Below, in pieces: positions 8,920-17,484 of a stretch of 26,942 nucleotides of DNA. Location: assembly GCA_036939975.1 (NCBI GenBank), contig JALLPB010001141.1, positions 1-26,942 on the forward strand, given 5' to 3'. The notes below the pieces were generated by a model. The model searched no databases. It was given only the letters and a program-made list of their open reading frames with translations, and was not told the DNA's origin. Every line of letters begins with the position of its first letter. The stretch's first letter is position 1. The translations under genes and the position numbers were made by a program. The stretch comes from Cyclostephanos tholiformis. Its lineage: Eukaryota; Bacillariophyta; Thalassiosirophyceae; Thalassiosirales; Thalassiosiraceae.

Positions 8920-9726
8920 CTACAGCCTGCCGATGTCCTCGAGGACCTTGTCCACCGCGCGCGCCAGCACGTTCCTGGCCACGCAACCGACGATGGTATC
9001 CCGCACCTCCCCGTCGTGATATATGAGTATCGTGGGTATGCTCCTAACGCCCGCATCCATGGCCACGTCCGGCAAATCGTCCGTGCTGATTTCGAGGACC
9101 CTGATCCTTCCGCGGTATTGATCGAGTATCTCCCGCACCACGGGGGACGTCAGTCGACACGGACCGCACCAGGGGGCGGTGAATAGCACGAGCGCGGGCA
9201 TGTCGTCGACGTCGTCGTCGTCGTCGTCGACGACGACGACGTCTTCGTCCATAGACCCGACATCCGACGATCGTCGACGATGGCGTCCCATCCCCCCATC
9301 CTCCCCCCCCATCGACGTCGACAACAGGACCTCGCGCTCGAATTGGTCAGCGGAAAGTATTAGTCGTCCGCCGGATTTGGCGATCATGAACAGGCATGTC
9401 TTGGACGAAGACGACGACCTCGACGACGACGACGAGAAGGAGGACGAGGACGACGAGTATGCGATTCCATCCGCGCTCGGAACCGGCGGGATGGAAGGTC
9501 GTCGACCGACGCCGCGCGAGGTAGTCGCAATCGTGGTCGTAGTCGTAGTCGTCGTCGTCGTTTTCGTCGTGACGATCGTCATCGAGCGACGACGCGACGC
9601 ATCATGGGAAAGATGGGAATTGTTGTTGACGTCTATTAGGAAGGCGTCCGAGGGCGACGTCCCGCATCGCAGGGCGACGATGAGCGTGCCGAGTGCGGCG
9701 CCTACGATCGACGTTCGGGATGTCAT
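8920..9726 (-). CDS. Thioredoxin-like protein, probably plastid-targeted
   Basis: Encodes 268 residues on the minus strand, against about 105 for a bare thioredoxin. The C-terminal part is a thioredoxin fold: ALVLFTAPWCGPC with redox cysteines C187 and C190, VRSIPTILIYHDGE with the cis-Pro at P231, and a final helix ending LEDIGRL. Such proteins reduce disulfides in target enzymes. Residues 1-28 are hydrophobic and end SPSDA|F, resembling the signal-peptide/transit boundary (Ala-Phe) of diatom plastid presequences, so delivery to the plastid is inferred. A Thr/Ser-rich stretch follows (about 50-110). An unusual insertion of about 40 residues (about 137-176, strongly acidic near its end) separates the first helix from the strand before the active site. 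No intron is needed. It could be an x/y/m-type plastid thioredoxin; I cannot assign the subtype. The opposite strand carries only a shadow frame. Confidence 0.88.
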   Translation of the reverse strand: MTSRTSIVGAALGTLIVALRCGTSPSDAFLIDVNNNSHLSHDASRRRSMTIVTTKTTTTTTTTTTIATTSRGVGRRPSIPPVPSADGIAYSSSSSSFSSSSSRSSSSSKTCLFMIAKSGGRLILSADQFEREVLLSTSMGGEDGGMGRHRRRSSDVGSMDEDVVVVDDDDDDVDDMPALVLFTAPWCGPCRLTSPVVREILDQYRGRIRVLEISTDDLPDVAMDAGVRSIPTILIYHDGEVRDTIVGCVARNVLARAVDKVLEDIGRL

Positions 9727-9951
9727 GCCTTGTTGATTACACGAGAGTTTTTAATATGTATGGTGGTACTCTGTGGTGTGTGCGTGTGGATGAGATGAAA
9801 AATCAGGGAGGACAGCTGCCGCTAATAGTGAAGTCATCAACATTGTCATTTACCAGTCTGTCCTTCGCCCTCTCGTCAGATGTCAAAAAAATATTTAATA
9901 ATAAAGAACAACCCAACACGCGTCCGACCCACTGTATACTTACTTAGCTGA
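9727..9951. promoter_or_regulatory. Shared divergent upstream region of thioredoxin and SET genes
   Basis: Only 225 bp separate the two start codons, which face away from each other. Promoter elements for both must lie here or overlap the genes. No TATA box or operator can be named with confidence; an AT-rich patch occurs at 9885-9903. Confidence 0.5.
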
Positions 9952-11874
9952 TTGATGGCTCCCTTTGCAGGGAAATTCGTCAAGGCCTTGGCCTTTGCCG
10001 CGTCGACGCCGAGCTATTCGACCATCCCTTTACGACAGCACAGTCAGCGACAGCAGCAGCAGCAGCAGCAGCAGCAAGTCGAGCAGCCGCATGCCGACAC
10101 ATCCACGTCGTCCGGCCCTGGCGTAGTCGTCGACCTAACGAAAATGTGCCGATCGTTCGGCGTCGACGAGCCCGGGGCTACCAACCTATACCTGCATTGT
10201 TCCGAGATTAACGGAAGGAGGGGACTGCGCGTGAGGCGGGAGGTGAGGGATGGCGATGTCGTGTTGTCGATACCGCTGTCGTCGTGCCTGAGGGACGACA
10301 ATCCTCCGTCATGGTACCGCGGCGTCACTAGCGACGCAGACGATGACGACGAAAACGATGGAAACGACGGAGACGATGAAAGCGATGATGCAATGGCATG
10401 GAGCACGAGGCTCGCGGCTCTCGTGCTCGACGTTATCGATCCGCCATATCGGGAAGCGAGCAACGACCTTGAAGGGGGGGGGGGGGATTGGGAGGGGAGG
10501 AATACTCCCGATGGGAGGCGTGGCGAGCCTCCCTACCGGACGCGAGCGACCTACGTGCGTCCCTACCCGTGCACTGGGACGAGAGGGCGGCGTGTTCCGC
10601 TCGCTGCACGTCCCTCGAGATCGCGATCGACGAATCCTACTTCGCGAGGGCGAACGCGATATCCAGGCTCGTGGGGGTACGGGGGGGGAGGCGCGATCGC
10701 GGAAGGAGGACGCCGGGGTACTCCACCCCCCCGAGGATGGCGGACGGTGTCGATTTAAACGTGGGTTCGAAGGAGATTGAGTCGGATACGATGGAATTTC
10801 GAAGGAAATGCCACGATGCGTTGGATATTGTGAGTATTCTTTCTCCTCCTAATCGTCTATCGATCGGTTACTTTATTTCGATTTCTACATCTCACGCCCC
10901 ATACTGCTCGTCGCCCATCCCTCTGTCATCGCTCAATCCCTTCCTTCCCCCCCTCCCCACCCCCCGAGGTCCAAACGAGGGCCTGTCGAGTAGATCGCAA
11001 GTGCGAAGATGGCGTGCAGTGGGGACCACCCTTGCGTGTCATCGCCCCCGTGTTCGATTACATCAACCACGGATCATCGTCGTCCTCGGGAATGACCACG
11101 ATCGTCGACGGACGACGACGACGACCGCCTCGCATCCGCGGCGGCGCAAACGCGCGCTTCGGCGTCGAGGACATGCGAATGTTCGACCTTCGCGAGGCGA
11201 GGCTGGTCGTTAGGGCCACGCGCGATATTATGATGGGAGAGGAGGTATTGATCGATTACGGCGACTCGACGAGGCCTCAGTGGAGGTGTCTGGCCTCGTA
11301 TGGATTCGTTCCGTCGGAAGAGGTGGAGGGTGTGTGGTCTGACGGCGACGATGACGACGACAGTAACGCCAACATCGTCAACGCGAGCGTTTACGATCGA
11401 AAAGATAGCGAGGTCGCTGTCGCCGAGGATGACGACGTGGCGGAGTTATGGATGAATGGTAGGCGCTTTGAGGTTGACTCGCTGTCGGTCCCATTCGAAC
11501 TAGTGGAAGTCGCCGCCGCTCAGGCGTTGTTGGACGATGATGCCCCGATCAGTGAATTCGACCTCGAGGATGGCGATGAGGAGGACGAGGGAATAGAAGG
11601 AGGCCTGATAGGTGAGAATGCGGGCTCACTTGCACCGTCAGTGGCGCGCGCCATAGCAAAGAGAGCAACGGAGACCGCATTCAACTTGATCATTGAGCCG
11701 GAGATCGTTAGCTTGGAGGAGGATTTGGAAACCCCGGGGTTCGTGTGTGCAATGAGCCTGGCGGCGTCGTTGCGTTGGAGCCAGCACAGGGTTCTTTTGA
11801 CTTTCGCGGAAAATCTGAAAGAGTTCTACTCTAACTCATCCTCTGCATCTTCATTGTCGACGACAGAAGGCTGA
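9952..11874 (+). CDS. SET-domain protein lysine methyltransferase (Rubisco LSMT/SETD3-like), two exons, apparent frameshift in a G run
   Basis: Exon 1 is 9952-10829 and exon 2 is 10969-11874, joined in phase 0 across a 139-bp intron (GTGAGT ... pyrimidine tract ... CGAG). Exon 1 starts at MMAPFAGKF, has a poly-Gln run, then the SET N-lobe (GRRGLRVRREVRDGDVVLSI). At a run of 13 G (10474-10486) the reading frame must change: the upstream frame degrades into Arg/Gly-rich sequence, while the frame from 10488 gives SRWEAWRASLP, LRASLPVHWDE and FRRKCHDALDI. Exon 2 gives VQTRACRV, RVIAPVFDYINHG (the NH motif of SET domains) and EEVLIDYGD (catalytic Tyr region) followed by LASYGFVP, then an acidic-rich C-terminal region in the position of a Rubisco-LSMT substrate-binding domain. 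With one extra G (or two fewer) the product is about 594 residues, normal for the family. Substrate unknown. Confidence 0.8.
10051..10077 (+). repeat. CAG microsatellite coding poly-Gln
   Basis: An uninterrupted CAG run near the start of the SET gene, encoding about nine Gln. Length is likely variable between alleles. Confidence 0.85.
10474..10486 (+). repeat. 13-nt G homopolymer at the SET-gene frame break
   Basis: Thirteen consecutive G. Exon 1 (878 nt) is one base short of a multiple of three, so a true length of 14 or 11 would restore one frame through to the intron. Confidence 0.85.
10830..10968 (+). other. Intron of the SET gene
   Basis: Begins GTGAGTATTC after codon ATT and ends CCCCCCGAG before GTCCAAACG. 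A C/T-rich tract fills the last 60 bases. Removing it joins DALDI to VQTRACRV, the expected SET-family order. Confidence 0.78.
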
Positions 11875-12021
11875 AAACTCTTATCCTATTAATAACCAAA
11901 CCTCCGACAACATAATTTGTAACCATAAACTGTGTCATTAAAATTCTCGTTGTAAACCATTTGTTATCAGTTACAAGACGACCAGCCGTTTATGAATAAT
12001 ATTAGATGCCATGCAGGCGTG
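11875..12021. other. Convergent 3' intergenic region
   Basis: 147 bp between the stop of the SET gene and the stop of the minus-strand phosphoribosyltransferase gene, so both 3' UTRs must lie here. AT-rich, no other feature. Confidence 0.55.
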
Positions 12022-12672
12022 TTAGCAGTACCAGTCTGGTTCCCACGCTCCATCGGGGCCTGTGGGTCTGAACAAAGGGATTTTGCCAAGGAAGAAGACA
12101 AGCTCTGCATCATCATGTCCGAGCATCGTCTTCCATCCCTCGCCCTCGACGAGGATGGCTGCAACGCCAACAACGTTGCCGCCCGCCGCTCGAATCAACC
12201 GTAGTGCGGCAGCGCACGAGCTGCCGGAGGAGATGACGTCATCTACGAAGACGACGTTCTTCCCCCGAATAGCGGGGATGGCACGTCTATCCAAGAGCAG
12301 ATCCTGCGCCGTGCCGGTGGTGATCGATGAAAGCGGCTCGCTGAGCGCGTCCCGAAGATGGATCTTCTTAGTCTTCTGGAGGACGACTTGCCTATCAAGG
12401 CCGAGGCCTACCGCGACGGCCATGCCAATTTGTATGCCCAGAGTCGCGGCGGAAACCACCACGTCGATTGTTGTGCCACCGCCGCTACCCACGGATGTGG
12501 CCAACCTCGTCGCGAGCTCCGCGCCTGCCGTTCTAACGAACGATATGCTTTCGTCGATGGTCATGAGGAGAGCAATTGCAAGCGAGTCATCCAGAGCAAC
12601 CAAATCAAGGTCTAGGCTCTGAGAGCCGGCCTTCACTTTGTACGTGCCGACGACATCCCCTCTGGCCTGCAT
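12022..12672 (-). CDS. Type I phosphoribosyltransferase family protein (adenine PRT-like)
   Basis: 216 residues on the minus strand, ending at TAA 12022-12024. The PRPP-binding loop VVFVDDVISSGSS spans residues about 140-152 and has the paired Asp and small-residue loop of the type I family. Upstream, TIDVVVSAATLGIQIGMAVA (69-88) fits the core strand and helix that precede the flexible loop in adenine/xanthine PRTs. Such enzymes move a ribose 5-phosphate from PRPP onto a base in salvage. The base specificity cannot be read here; distant PRT-fold regulators look alike. ITTGTAQDLLLDRRAIPAIRG is similar in style to bacterial PRT-family proteins of this size, so a bacterial origin is possible but unproven. 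No targeting presequence is obvious, and no intron is needed. Confidence 0.82.
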   Translation of the reverse strand: MQARGDVVGTYKVKAGSQSLDLDLVALDDSLAIALLMTIDESISFVRTAGAELATRLATSVGSGGGTTIDVVVSAATLGIQIGMAVAVGLGLDRQVVLQKTKKIHLRDALSEPLSSITTGTAQDLLLDRRAIPAIRGKNVVFVDDVISSGSSCAAALRLIRAAGGNVVGVAAILVEGEGWKTMLGHDDAELVFFLGKIPLFRPTGPDGAWEPDWYC

Positions 12673-12936
12673 TATTGGACCTACGAACTTGTTGCCCGCT
12701 TCCGTTGATCAACACCACCGCCACAGAATGTCCCCGGCAGCGGGCAGCCGGCCGGGTAGCTGCGTTTGACGGCGGGAAGGCGAGTAAAGAAGTGTGTTCA
12801 GGTACGTTAAGTACCTACTTACGTACTTACGCTGCCCCACTGAACCCGAACTCACTCCCGCCCAGCCTTCGCGTTCTGGCTACTCGCATCCATAAAAATC
12901 GGCAATAGGAGAAAACATTCAAACATAAATGCATAA
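12673..12936. promoter_or_regulatory. Divergent upstream region of the PRT gene and the KPT-repeat relic
   Basis: 264 bp. It contains a compact palindromic patch at 12801-12830 in which TAAGTAC (12808-12814) and GTACTTA (12823-12829) form a 7-bp stem around 8 bases. Position fits a regulatory site, but no factor can be named. Confidence 0.4.
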
Positions 12937-13038
12937 ATGGAGCTCGCTATTCTTAAATTTACAATACTGGCCTTGGTGTACTACACCTCTGGGGTGAATG
13001 CTTTCGAGGAGCCTATTCACCACGGGTATGATCCGAGT

Positions 13039-13126
13039 GTAAGGCTGCGTCCATGAATATTTCCCTTATTCCGTAGCTCTAATGATACCTACAAAGTTTA
13101 CAACACAATTAATTTCATTTTGGCAG
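13039..13126 (+). other. Intron in the KPT-repeat relic
   Basis: GTAAGG at the 5' end and TTTTGGCAG at the 3' end, 88 bp, phase 0. It joins the signal-peptide exon to the Cys-domain exon. Confidence 0.72.
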
Positions 13127-13510
13127 GTGTCTAGAAAAGAAGAGCAGGATTATTGCCAACTTGGAACGGCTGCTGGGCAAATGGAACTTAGGATTCTGTG
13201 GGAAAATTCCCCCTTCGGCAGCGATTGCAACAACGCATGAGATCTTCAAGCGGCCGCAGATGAGTTAAAAAACGAGGAATTTCCGGACGAAACAGAAGTT
13301 TGCGATGGATATTCCGCGGCGAAACAAGAAGACTACTTGCAGACCTGCCGCTAGGTTGCCTATGGGATTTGTAAGGGGGCTATTGATGACAAAATTGAAC
13401 AGCAGTGTTCTGGTGAACTGCCTTCTGTCTCCACCAGAGTATTATATTCCTTGATGGGGCTGTGTGAGGAACAAGTTAACAGCATGACTAATGGAGACGA
13501 CAGAATCGTA

Positions 13511-13688
13511 ACAAAGAAGCCAACTATGAAGCCGACAAGGAAGCCCACGAGGAAGCCAACCAGGAAGCCAACAAGAAGGCCAACGAAGAAGCCAACGAAG
13601 AAGCCAAATGAGGAAACCAACGAAGAAGCCAGCGAAGAGGCCAACGAGGAGGCCTTCGAGTAAGCCGACAAGGAAGCCAACCAAGTAG
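13511..13688 (+). repeat. AAGCCNACN-type repeat coding Lys-Pro-Thr
   Basis: Degenerate 9- to 12-base units of AAG/AGG-AAG-CCN-ACN. The same repeat continues past the current stop at 13661 but in a different frame, showing that the frame was lost inside the repeat tract. Confidence 0.85.
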
Positions 13689-14245
13689 TCTGTATTCTTA
13701 ATTAAACAATTAACACATGGACATGACTACAAACAAGTTAAACGCTAATTATTATTAGTATACATGTTAAAATGACTAATTAACCTCGACTCCGGTGTGC
13801 CCCATGATGGCGATGTCGCCATCAAAGCCCATTTGAGTACTGCATTTTATGAGTAAATTTGCTGCTCATGTGCAGTTGCCGTGTCAGGCTCAAGAGTGCG
13901 GACACAACGCACGTCGTGATCTTTTCCCTTGGACCCACCACAGCTGGCTCTGGCTGGACACATGCATTGCCGATTTTGTTTGATGTGATGCAGAGTGACC
14001 TCTGCCAATAGAGCCCCCCCTTGCAAATTTTGCTTGTCAAAGTGAAGTGTGCGTAAGACATGCGCAGTTGCTCGATTGCGGCAACTACGAGACCTAAAAC
14101 ATGAGGGAATGCACAAGATGTGCACGATCGTCCCCCATCTCTAATACGAGGTTCAATGGATAAGACAAGGATTGGGTTTGGACCAACGTTAGTTGGTTCC
14201 ACCCCCGCCCCCGTTCCTTCGGCTCTGATGCTCCCTCCATCAACT
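13689..14245. other. Intergenic or 3' flank of the DIRS-type element, no gene recognised
   Basis: Starts AT-rich (13690-13780), then is mixed. Short palindromes occur at 13806-13823 (GATGGCGA around TG), 14065-14085 (AGTTGC/GCAACT) and 14183-14198 (ACCAAC/GTTGGT). The 3' repeats of the neighbouring retroelement should lie here, but I found no matching copy on the gag side. Confidence 0.4.
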
Positions 14246-15406
14246 TTATCCCATCAGCAACGAAGACGAGTCGCCAACAATTGAATCTCTTGTCTCCGTT
14301 GAGTCGGGGGTGTTGATGTGTTTGAAGGATTGGATTTCGATCATTTTTGATGATATGCCGAAAGAAAATTCTTGAACTTGTTTTCTGATGTATTTTAGGA
14401 AGGCGAGGCTAGACCAGCGTCCGATTAGCATGATCGAGAATATTGGCACTCCTGCTAGGTACATGGCCATCGCGGCCCCTGATCGTATTGAGTGCGTGCC
14501 TATTTCGTGGCGTTGGATTCCGAGCTTTGTTTCGCCAATAGCGACAACGCCATCTTTGAGTAGGTTTGCTACCATTTCGCTTGTGATGCTGATGGTTTTG
14601 TTGGAGTGGCGTGCTAGAGAAACAGGTGAGTTTGAGTTTGATCCTTCGTATGTGAGTATTCGGGTCACGATTGAAGCCCACAATTTTATTGGGCACATGA
14701 TGTGGTCGTCTGTCTTCCACTGTGTCACAGTGTCCGCTTTTCTGTCATTCTTCTGACGTTCGAAGGTTATGCTTATACAGTCTGCTGTGCGTAGGTTTGG
14801 AGATGTGTGGTCAACTATGTTTCCATCCTTGATGAAAACAATGTTGCGGAGGCAAAGTTGTTTTGTTTGTCGCCTGTCGGCTTTCGCTACCTTCGAGTAT
14901 TCGCATGATCGCATGGCCCAGAAATGAGCTGCGGCTGCGAGTTCTGCTGTTGCTCGACGAAGCTCTGATGATGGGGAAGAGAGTAGGAGGCGATAGACGC
15001 AGATTGGTAGGGCTTTTTGTTGTTTCTCTTTCGGGTCATCTTTCTTGTATGATCTCATTTGCCGTTGTAAAAGTCTGCTAACTTGGCGCTCTGCATCTCT
15101 GTGGGGATCTTCTCTCCCATTTTCTCTGAAGGTCGCAGCCACTGCGTTAATGGTATTTTGGACTGACTTTTTAGCCAGGGTGCCATCACTCGGTCTCGAA
15201 AATCTTCCTTCACGTATAGCCACGGCGAAAGCTCCCATGATTGCGATTCGCTGTTGACGGGTGAGTCCATCGAGGAAATAATTTGAGGTGAGTCCGATGC
15301 TGTCGCAGTATGAGGTGTATCGTGACCACGCCCTAGAGTCGTTCTCATGTGTGTCTCCACCAACTCCTGCTTTGGCGGCAGCCGAAGCAGCAGCGAGGTC
15401 AGCCAT
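14246..15406 (-). CDS. Tyrosine recombinase of the DIRS-type element
   Basis: 386 residues on the minus strand. Residues about 20-130 form the core-binding, SAM-like domain (SRAWSRYTSYCDSIGL on). The catalytic domain shows the tyrosine-recombinase set: Arg in FWAMRSCEYSKV (R166), H305-S-I-R308 in THSIRSG, R330-W331 in LIGRWSS, and the nucleophile Y339 in FLKYIRK. It would insert the circular cDNA without a target duplication. All expected catalytic residues are present and there is no stop or frameshift, so it may be functional. The first 352 bases overlap, in another frame, the 3' end of the RT frame; the overlapped part encodes real recombinase N-terminal sequence, so a later start is unlikely. 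Confidence 0.9.
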   Translation of the reverse strand: MADLAAASAAAKAGVGGDTHENDSRAWSRYTSYCDSIGLTSNYFLDGLTRQQRIAIMGAFAVAIREGRFSRPSDGTLAKKSVQNTINAVAATFRENGREDPHRDAERQVSRLLQRQMRSYKKDDPKEKQQKALPICVYRLLLSSPSSELRRATAELAAAAHFWAMRSCEYSKVAKADRRQTKQLCLRNIVFIKDGNIVDHTSPNLRTADCISITFERQKNDRKADTVTQWKTDDHIMCPIKLWASIVTRILTYEGSNSNSPVSLARHSNKTISITSEMVANLLKDGVVAIGETKLGIQRHEIGTHSIRSGAAMAMYLAGVPIFSIMLIGRWSSLAFLKYIRKQVQEFSFGISSKMIEIQSFKHINTPDSTETRDSIVGDSSSLLMG

Positions 15407-17451
15407 GAGGTTATCTCGTTGGGAAGGGGTACAATTTCGAAGTGAGGGGGTACCTGTGATGGGCAGTGAGAACGGAGAATTTTGGTGAGTTCTTCGTCTG
15501 ATCGGTCGTCGTCCCGGGAGAGGGCGTCAGCGACTTGGTTTTCTTCTCCGGGGAACCATTGACTATATTCTCGTATTTCGTTTTCCAGGTAGTGTGTAGC
15601 GTGTAGGCGTGCAACTTCGATGCGTATCGTCGCTTGGATAGCCGATTCGCCATCTTCGATGAAGTTTGTTTTCTTTAGCCACCCTTCTGACGTTGTGCTG
15701 TCCGTCATCGAAAGTGCGCAATCGCCTCGTTTTAGCCGGCCAGCGATGATATCGATCCACGGTGTTATTATTGCTGCGATATGTTCGAGTAAGTTGTTCG
15801 AGGCTCTGAATTGGAGTTCTTTTGGGAGATAGAATCTCCACGCATAACCTTCGTCGCTGTATCCGCCAAGGCCCGCGGGACAGGAATCAGATCTGTATGC
15901 GTGTGTTGGTTTGCGGTAAGTTAAAGAGTTGATGTCGATGCCGTTTCGACATCGTTCGAGGGTTGTTTGTAAGAATTGTAGATCATTGATGCATGTGTCG
16001 TTGATTTTGACCGTTCGTTTTTTCTCTGCTCGTCGAAGGAGGAGACGAAATCTGCTAAGAAAGTGGTGGATGAAAGGGATTATTTGGCCAAGATGTACCC
16101 ATCGTCCAATGTTTTGTTCGAGTTCTGTTTTTGACGTCCAGCCACGTGTTGTCATATCGGATATCGACCGGGAGTATGCGATAAATTTGTTTTCTGGAAG
16201 TGCTATTTTCATTGTGCGGAAATTCAACAACCAACCGAGGATGACTTTGACTTCGGTGAGTCCCGTTTCTGCTTTTAATTTCGTCCGTGCATCCATGTCA
16301 TCGCGTGGTAGGGGTTCGAGTGGTGAGATTTCTCGTGAAATTGCGGTGAGTCCAAGGAGAGGTGCTCTTTCGAGGCGTGTTGCGTTGTCTGTGCCTTCGA
16401 GGTCGACGCATAGGCCGATGATGTCGTCTATGTAGACGTCGACGGTTCCTCTTGCATCGACTGGGATTGTGACGATGAGGTCACGTCCAATTCCAAAAGG
16501 TTCGTTGTTTGGCAGGGTTTGTTTTTCTGGCACGTGTTTTTGGGCTGTTTTGGCAAAAAGGGTGAGTGGATCCCAGTCGTCGTGTTGAAGAATTTCCATT
16601 ATTAGATCGCAAATAGTTTCTGACAATGCTCCCCATTCGGATGGGCATGGTTTTCCTCCAAACGAGAGCCTGAGCATCATCAGTGCTAGTCGAAAGTTTG
16701 GATTTGGTAGTTGGGTGCAGGTTTGCAATGCTGTTTCGGCGTTTAAATGGCATCGTCGGAATGCTGCTTTGACGTCGAGCTTGGTAGCGAGGATCCTTTT
16801 GTTGGGGTATTTTTTCCTGGCTGCCGCGGCCCAGTTGAGGAGTCGCTTGAGGGCTTGGCCAAAATAGCATGGCATTAGGTTTTTGTCGATGACTCTGTCG
16901 TTGACCGAAGTTCCTGATTGCCACTTCCAGCTCTGGTCGTGAGTCATTCTATTCTTGGGAATTATTTCGCCGTTTTCGTTGATCGTTGTTTGTGTTTGGA
17001 TGTTTAGTGGTGCGATGACGATGTTTTTGATTAGTTTGATTTTGTCGAGTGGGAGAGGAAGGGCGAAACCTCGCTCGACGTCGTCTTTTATGAGTTTCAT
17101 GAGGAGGTCGTGTTGTCGTGAAGCGCCTTTATGATTGCCAAAGGTGAGTGCGTCGTCTATGTCGCGGAGTCTGTTGGTGTTGTCTATCGGCTCGAGGGGC
17201 CATTTTGATCCTTGTGATAGGATGGATTTCATTTTTTGCCATGTTGGATGTCGGCTGAAAATTGGCGCGAGGATGTGGATTGGTTTGAATTCGGATCCGT
17301 AAGATAGGGGTGATCCTTCTTGGGCGTCGATGGCTTTTTGTAAATCCCCTCCGAATTTGCGTGTGAGAACGAGGAAGTTTTTCTCGGCTGCTTCGACTGA
17401 AAGGTCGAACTCAAATATTGGTTTCAAGGGGTGGTGGCATGGTGTTGCCAT
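15055..17451 (-). CDS. Reverse transcriptase-RNase H of the DIRS-type element
   Basis: 798 residues on the minus strand. RT motifs are KLDVKAAFRRCHL (Asp226), SFGGKPCPSEWG (motif B, about 263-274) and VDVYIDDIIG (YIDD 340-343). RNase H follows with RSDSCPAGLGGYSDEG (Asp522), NNLLEHIAA (Glu556), SMTDSTTSEGW (Asp584) and NQVADALSRD (Asp642), a complete catalytic set. The last 120 residues include KQELVETHMRTTLGRGHD and PWLYVKEDFRDRVMAPWL, a conserved-looking tail. About 117 codons of this tail overlap the recombinase frame. The frame is intact from ATG at 17451. It copies element RNA to DNA. Confidence 0.92.
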   Translation of the reverse strand: MATPCHHPLKPIFEFDLSVEAAEKNFLVLTRKFGGDLQKAIDAQEGSPLSYGSEFKPIHILAPIFSRHPTWQKMKSILSQGSKWPLEPIDNTNRLRDIDDALTFGNHKGASRQHDLLMKLIKDDVERGFALPLPLDKIKLIKNIVIAPLNIQTQTTINENGEIIPKNRMTHDQSWKWQSGTSVNDRVIDKNLMPCYFGQALKRLLNWAAAARKKYPNKRILATKLDVKAAFRRCHLNAETALQTCTQLPNPNFRLALMMLRLSFGGKPCPSEWGALSETICDLIMEILQHDDWDPLTLFAKTAQKHVPEKQTLPNNEPFGIGRDLIVTIPVDARGTVDVYIDDIIGLCVDLEGTDNATRLERAPLLGLTAISREISPLEPLPRDDMDARTKLKAETGLTEVKVILGWLLNFRTMKIALPENKFIAYSRSISDMTTRGWTSKTELEQNIGRWVHLGQIIPFIHHFLSRFRLLLRRAEKKRTVKINDTCINDLQFLQTTLERCRNGIDINSLTYRKPTHAYRSDSCPAGLGGYSDEGYAWRFYLPKELQFRASNNLLEHIAAIITPWIDIIAGRLKRGDCALSMTDSTTSEGWLKKTNFIEDGESAIQATIRIEVARLHATHYLENEIREYSQWFPGEENQVADALSRDDDRSDEELTKILRSHCPSQVPPHFEIVPLPNEITSWLTSLLLRLPPKQELVETHMRTTLGRGHDTPHTATASDSPQIISSMDSPVNSESQSWELSPWLYVKEDFRDRVMAPWLKSQSKIPLTQWLRPSEKMGEKIPTEMQSAKLADFYNGK

Positions 17452-17484
17452 CGTTTGTCACAGGATTGAGATGAGGCTTAGGGG

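Larger units (their letters stand above)
12937..13688 (+). pseudogene. Relic of a secreted protein with C-terminal Lys-Pro-Thr repeats
   Basis: Exon 1 (12937-13038) encodes MELAILKFTILALVYYTSG then VNAF, a good signal peptide. An 88-bp intron (13039-13126, GTAAGG...TTGGCAG) separates it in phase 0 from exon 2. Exon 2 stays in one frame to 13663 but carries TGA at 13238 (codon 72) and TAG at 13352 (codon 110). Between and after them the protein sense is clear: a Cys-containing domain (EQDYCQLG, TEVCDGYSAAKQEDYLQTC, AYGICKGAIDDK) and then KKPTMKPTRKPTRKPT repeats. Near 13606 one extra A shifts the repeats into an Asn-Glu-Glu frame, while the other frame continues RKPTKKP...KPTRKPTK to TAG at 13686. 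Three independent lesions make a pseudogene likely. The family looks like diatom secreted Cys/KPT proteins, whose function I do not know. If the TGA were read as selenocysteine, the TAG would still stop translation. Confidence 0.75.

Noticed and set aside
9179..9736. 185-codon plus-strand frame opposite the thioredoxin gene
   Set aside because: Ser/Thr/Asp/Val runs mirror the repeats of the real gene, and the minus strand has the full thioredoxin motifs.
12062..12622. 186-codon plus-strand frame opposite the phosphoribosyltransferase gene
   Set aside because: No family resemblance. The minus strand has the PRPP loop and natural composition.
13238..13240. In-frame TGA as selenocysteine in the KPT protein
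   Set aside because: A TAG and a frameshift follow in the same gene, so decay is the simpler reading.
14150..14175. GAGGTTCAATGG as a tRNA T-arm
   Set aside because: No acceptor or anticodon stem can be drawn around it.
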